Shown here: positions 32,589 to 34,991 of the stretch, piece after piece
Position numbering within the stretch: position 1 is the stretch's first letter
Layout of the letters: every line of letters starts with the position of its first letter
Assembly (NCBI GenBank): GCA_016297805.1
Contig: JAEDFX010000011.1
Coordinates: 1 to 34,991, forward strand
DNA: 34,991 nt
Source: Treponema sp.
GTDB taxonomy: Bacteria; Spirochaetota; Spirochaetia; Treponematales; Treponemataceae
Direction of reading: 5' to 3'
The notes under the pieces: model-generated
Databases searched by the model: none
What the model was told of the DNA's origin: nothing
What the model saw: the letters and a program-made list of their open reading frames with translations, nothing else
Program-made: the position numbers and the translations under genes

Positions 32589-33581
32589 TTATTTTTTTTC
32601 AATTACAGATTCACGTTCTATAACTTTACCGTATAGAATTTTCTTTCCAAGTTTTACTCTTGGGTCCTGCAATTTTACAACAATACTTTCTGCGGCCATT
32701 TGAGCCATTTCATCATAATCAATACTGTAGGTTGTAATTTTAGGAATACCAAAATCTCCGTAAATACCATCATCAAAAGCAACGATAGAAAAATCTTCAG
32801 GAATAACATAATCCATACCTTCTAGCTGATGAATAAGCTTATATGCAACTCGACAGTCTGTACAAACAAAAGCTTCCGGTAAATCATCAGGTAAGAATAA
32901 ACCGATTTCTTCACCATATTCATTTACATTTGGAATAACAAAATCTTCATTCAGCTTTGCACCATTTTTTATAAGTGCCTTATGGTATCCTAAAAAACGG
33001 TCCATAATTGTAGTAGAAAAAAGTCTGTTTCCAATGAAACCTATAGATTTATATCCTTTATCAAACAAATACTGAGTAATATTTTCACCAAAATACAGGT
33101 TATCACAAAGAATGCTACCGTCTGTTTCATCATCAAAGATGAAAGTCATAGAAATAAATGGAAGTTTAATATTCTTTAACATTTTAAGATAAGAATCTTC
33201 CATCTGACCAAGAATAATAAAAGCGTCAATTTTTCGATCTTTTACAAGCTTTGGTTCAAGCATAAGATGTTCAGCTTCATCAGAAATTATTTCAGTAAGA
33301 CCATAGTAATCTACTTGAAATAATTGAGAAATCAAAGACTGCTGAATTGACATCAGGGAAGGGCTGGCATTTAAGGCTTTTTCTGTAACAAGAATTCCAA
33401 TGTTTCTGGTAGCTTCTTTAAAAGATGAGCCTTTTTTGTAACCAATTTCTTCTGCCTTTGCAAAAATTTTTTTGCGTAGGTCTTCACTAACGCCCTCTTT
33501 CCCCGAAAGAGCTTTAGATACAGACATAACTGTTATTCCAAGTTCGTCTGCAATATCTTTCATAGTTGGTGTACTTTTCAT
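32589..33581 (-). CDS. LacI-family transcriptional regulator
   Basis: A 330-aa repressor-type protein. The N-terminal helix-turn-helix is MKDIADELGITVMSVSKALSG (residues 7-27, reported in two parts: MKDIADELGITVM and SVSKALSG), followed by the usual hinge. Residues about 60-325 are a periplasmic-binding-like sensor domain (NIGILVTE, IDAFIILGQ, YKSIGFIGNR, SIVAFDDGIYGDFGIPKITT). LacI family members usually sense a sugar; the effector cannot be read and no sugar gene is adjacent. The ATG at 33581 is 7 nt past a perfect -10 box, so the mRNA is probably leaderless. A near-palindrome ATTCA-aa-TGAAT (33612-33623) over the -35 box could be an autoregulatory operator. Confidence 0.93.
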   Translation of the reverse strand: MKSTPTMKDIADELGITVMSVSKALSGKEGVSEDLRKKIFAKAEEIGYKKGSSFKEATRNIGILVTEKALNASPSLMSIQQSLISQLFQVDYYGLTEIISDEAEHLMLEPKLVKDRKIDAFIILGQMEDSYLKMLKNIKLPFISMTFIFDDETDGSILCDNLYFGENITQYLFDKGYKSIGFIGNRLFSTTIMDRFLGYHKALIKNGAKLNEDFVIPNVNEYGEEIGLFLPDDLPEAFVCTDCRVAYKLIHQLEGMDYVIPEDFSIVAFDDGIYGDFGIPKITTYSIDYDEMAQMAAESIVVKLQDPRVKLGKKILYGKVIERESVIEKK

Positions 33582-33588
33582 TAACTTT

Positions 33589-33617
33589 ATTATACTAATT
33601 AAATTAAGTTAATTCAA
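33589..33617 (-). promoter_or_regulatory. Sigma70 promoter of the LacI-family gene, leaderless
   Basis: On the minus strand TTGAAT (33617-33612), 17 bp, perfect TATAAT (33594-33589), then 7 nt to the ATG. The two hexamers and spacer are identical to those of carD. Confidence 0.75.
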
Positions 33618-33657
33618 ATGAATGTAAGGTTGTTTTCAAAACTTTTCTCTTGTAGTA

Positions 33658-33686
33658 TTTATAAATAACAGAATTTTTAGTAGTAT
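33658..33686 (+). promoter_or_regulatory. Candidate promoter of miaB, leaderless
   Basis: TTTATA (33658-33663), 17 bp, TAGTAT (33681-33686), then 6 nt to the ATG. The hexamers are moderate matches, so this is tentative. Confidence 0.4.
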
Positions 33687-33692
33687 ATTTAT

Positions 33693-34991
33693 ATGACATA
33701 TTTTTTTGAAACCTATGGCTGTGAAATGAATATTGCAGAATCAGCCTCTGTAGAACAACTTCTTATTTCTCGTGGATGGACAGCTTCTCCTTCTGCTCAA
33801 ACTGCAGATTTGGCAATTATAAATACTTGTTCAGTTCGTGAGACTGCAGAAAACCGAATTATGGGGCGCTTAGGTTGGTTCAACGGCTTAAAGGCTGTTC
33901 GTGAATGTAAAACTGGTGCCAAGACAAAAATGCTGGAAGAAGCAGTTGAATATGTCAAAGACGGACCAAAGCCTCTTACTTTAGTTGTAATGGGCTGTAT
34001 GGCAGAACGCTTGCTAAAAGATTTCCAGAAAGATTTTCCTTTTGTTGATTATGTTGTAGGAACCTATGCTAAACACTATTTTGGTCAGATTGTAGAAGCA
34101 ATCGAAGAAGGTCGTAAGCCTTTTGAGGTTGATGATACAGAACAGTACAAATTTGCAACAGTTTCGGCAGAACCTGGAGCCTTCTCTACATTTGTTCCAA
34201 TTATGCACGGATGTAACAATTTCTGTACTTATTGTATTGTCCCATATGTTCGTGGCCGTGAAATCAGCCGTCCTGTAAATGAAATTATCAATGAACTGGA
34301 TATTCTTGCAAAAATGAATGTTCGTGAAGTTTGCCTTATTGGTCAGAATGTAAACTCTTATTCTTATGAAGGAACAAACTTTGCAACTCTTCTACAGACA
34401 ATTGCAGAGCATCTTAGAGAAACCGATTCTCCTATTAAATGGGTACGCTTTATGTCGTCTCATCCAAAAGATTTAAGTGATGATGTTATTGATGTAATTG
34501 CAAAAGAAGAAGTTTTATGCCGTCATATTCACCTGCCAGTTCAGCACGGTTCTTCTGCAATTCTTGAAAAAATGAACCGCCGTTATACTCGTGAACATTA
34601 TCTTGCACTTGTGGAAAGAATTAAAGCTAAGATTCCAGATGTTTCTTTAACAACAGATATTATGATGGGCTTTCCTGGAGAAACTGAAGAAGACGTAGAA
34701 CTTACATTGGATTTAATGCGTCAGGTAAAATATGAATCTGCTATGATGTACTATTATAATCCTCGTGAAGGAACTCCTGCTGCAAAAATGGAACAGCTTC
34801 CTGTAGAAGTTCGTAAAGAGCGTTTGCAGCGAGTTATTGATTTACAGCTGGAGCACACGCATGAACAAATGTCTAAGCGGGTAGGCAAGGAAGTGATGGT
34901 TCTTGTAGAAAGCGTAAGCCGTGATGATAAAACAGAACTTTTAGGTCAGACAGAACAACACGAAAAAGTAGCCTTCAAAGCCGATAAAAGT
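33693..34991 (+). CDS. miaB: tRNA-2-methylthio-N6-dimethylallyladenosine synthase MiaB (3' end beyond window)
   Basis: The frame is open from ATG 33693 to the window edge, 433 codons without a stop. MiaB is a radical-SAM methylthiotransferase acting on i6A37 of tRNAs. The N-terminal UPF0004 domain has its three cluster cysteines (TYGCEMN, NTCSVRE, MGCMAER). The radical-SAM motif is GCNNFCTYCIVPYVRGRE, followed by IGQNVNSY and the HLPVQHGSS and NRRYTREHY segments. The TRAM domain has begun at the edge (EVMVLVESVS). Compared with E. coli MiaB from memory, the region between the second and third cluster cysteines is about 22 residues longer. No Shine-Dalgarno sequence is seen. Confidence 0.95.
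   Translation, partial: MTYFFETYGCEMNIAESASVEQLLISRGWTASPSAQTADLAIINTCSVRETAENRIMGRLGWFNGLKAVRECKTGAKTKMLEEAVEYVKDGPKPLTLVVMGCMAERLLKDFQKDFPFVDYVVGTYAKHYFGQIVEAIEEGRKPFEVDDTEQYKFATVSAEPGAFSTFVPIMHGCNNFCTYCIVPYVRGREISRPVNEIINELDILAKMNVREVCLIGQNVNSYSYEGTNFATLLQTIAEHLRETDSPIKWVRFMSSHPKDLSDDVIDVIAKEEVLCRHIHLPVQHGSSAILEKMNRRYTREHYLALVERIKAKIPDVSLTTDIMMGFPGETEEDVELTLDLMRQVKYESAMMYYYNPREGTPAAKMEQLPVEVRKERLQRVIDLQLEHTHEQMSKRVGKEVMVLVESVSRDDKTELLGQTEQHEKVAFKADKS

Noticed and set aside
1..34991. CRISPR array, insertion sequence, prophage or integron
   Set aside because: No regularly spaced repeats, transposase, integrase or phage genes were seen anywhere in the window.

Overview
The window looks like chromosome from a spirochaete of the genus Treponema, probably a free-living or gut/rumen commensal type rather than T. 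pallidum. The reasons are AT-rich coding DNA, a giant spirochaete-type coiled-coil protein, several spirochaete-style lipoproteins, a CarD–IspD–IspF cluster, a 7TM/SpoIIE-type phosphatase and a Cache-type chemoreceptor. The assignment rests on protein recognition from memory; no database search was possible.

Layout. 1-251: tRNA-Ala(UGC) on the minus strand with its own promoter and terminator. 252-2759: an RlpA-like SPOR protein and an unrecognised 570-aa protein, ended by a bidirectional terminator. 2811-5434 (minus): TPR lipoprotein and TraB-family membrane protein, overlapping by ATGA. 5495-7504: unrecognised membrane-anchored protein. 7501-11632 (minus): DEAD-box RNA helicase, then a 7TM sensor/SpoIIE phosphatase. 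11913-13733: carD, ispD, ispF. 13749-20677 (minus): HAD hydrolase, giant coiled-coil protein, chemoreceptor. 20733-24281 (minus): transglutaminase lipoprotein coupled to an NFACT (RqcH/FbpA-like) protein. 24359-26282: acetolactate synthase behind a leader-peptide attenuator. 26269-30609 (minus): beta-barrel protein, lipoprotein and RarA fusion protein. 30711-32413: folD and folE2. 32589-33581 (minus): LacI-family regulator. 33693-end: miaB, cut by the window edge. There is no gene-free stretch longer than 300 bases.

Four non-gene signals stand out. (1) ilvB is preceded by a complete ribosome-mediated attenuator: a 19-codon leader peptide with seven Val and three Leu codons, then mutually exclusive 1:2, 2:3 and 3:4 pairings ending in a U-tract terminator. 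(2) Two related GC-rich two-hairpin elements sit in frame inside folE2 and the NFACT gene, in opposite orientations relative to their genes. They resemble in concept the protein-coding palindromic elements of Rickettsia. (3) Many genes have a sigma70 -10 box only 6-10 nt before the start codon and no Shine-Dalgarno sequence, which suggests frequent leaderless mRNAs. (4) A 61-bp nearly perfect inverted repeat lies between the divergent deaD and carD promoters, and a possible small RNA lies between folE2 and the LacI gene.
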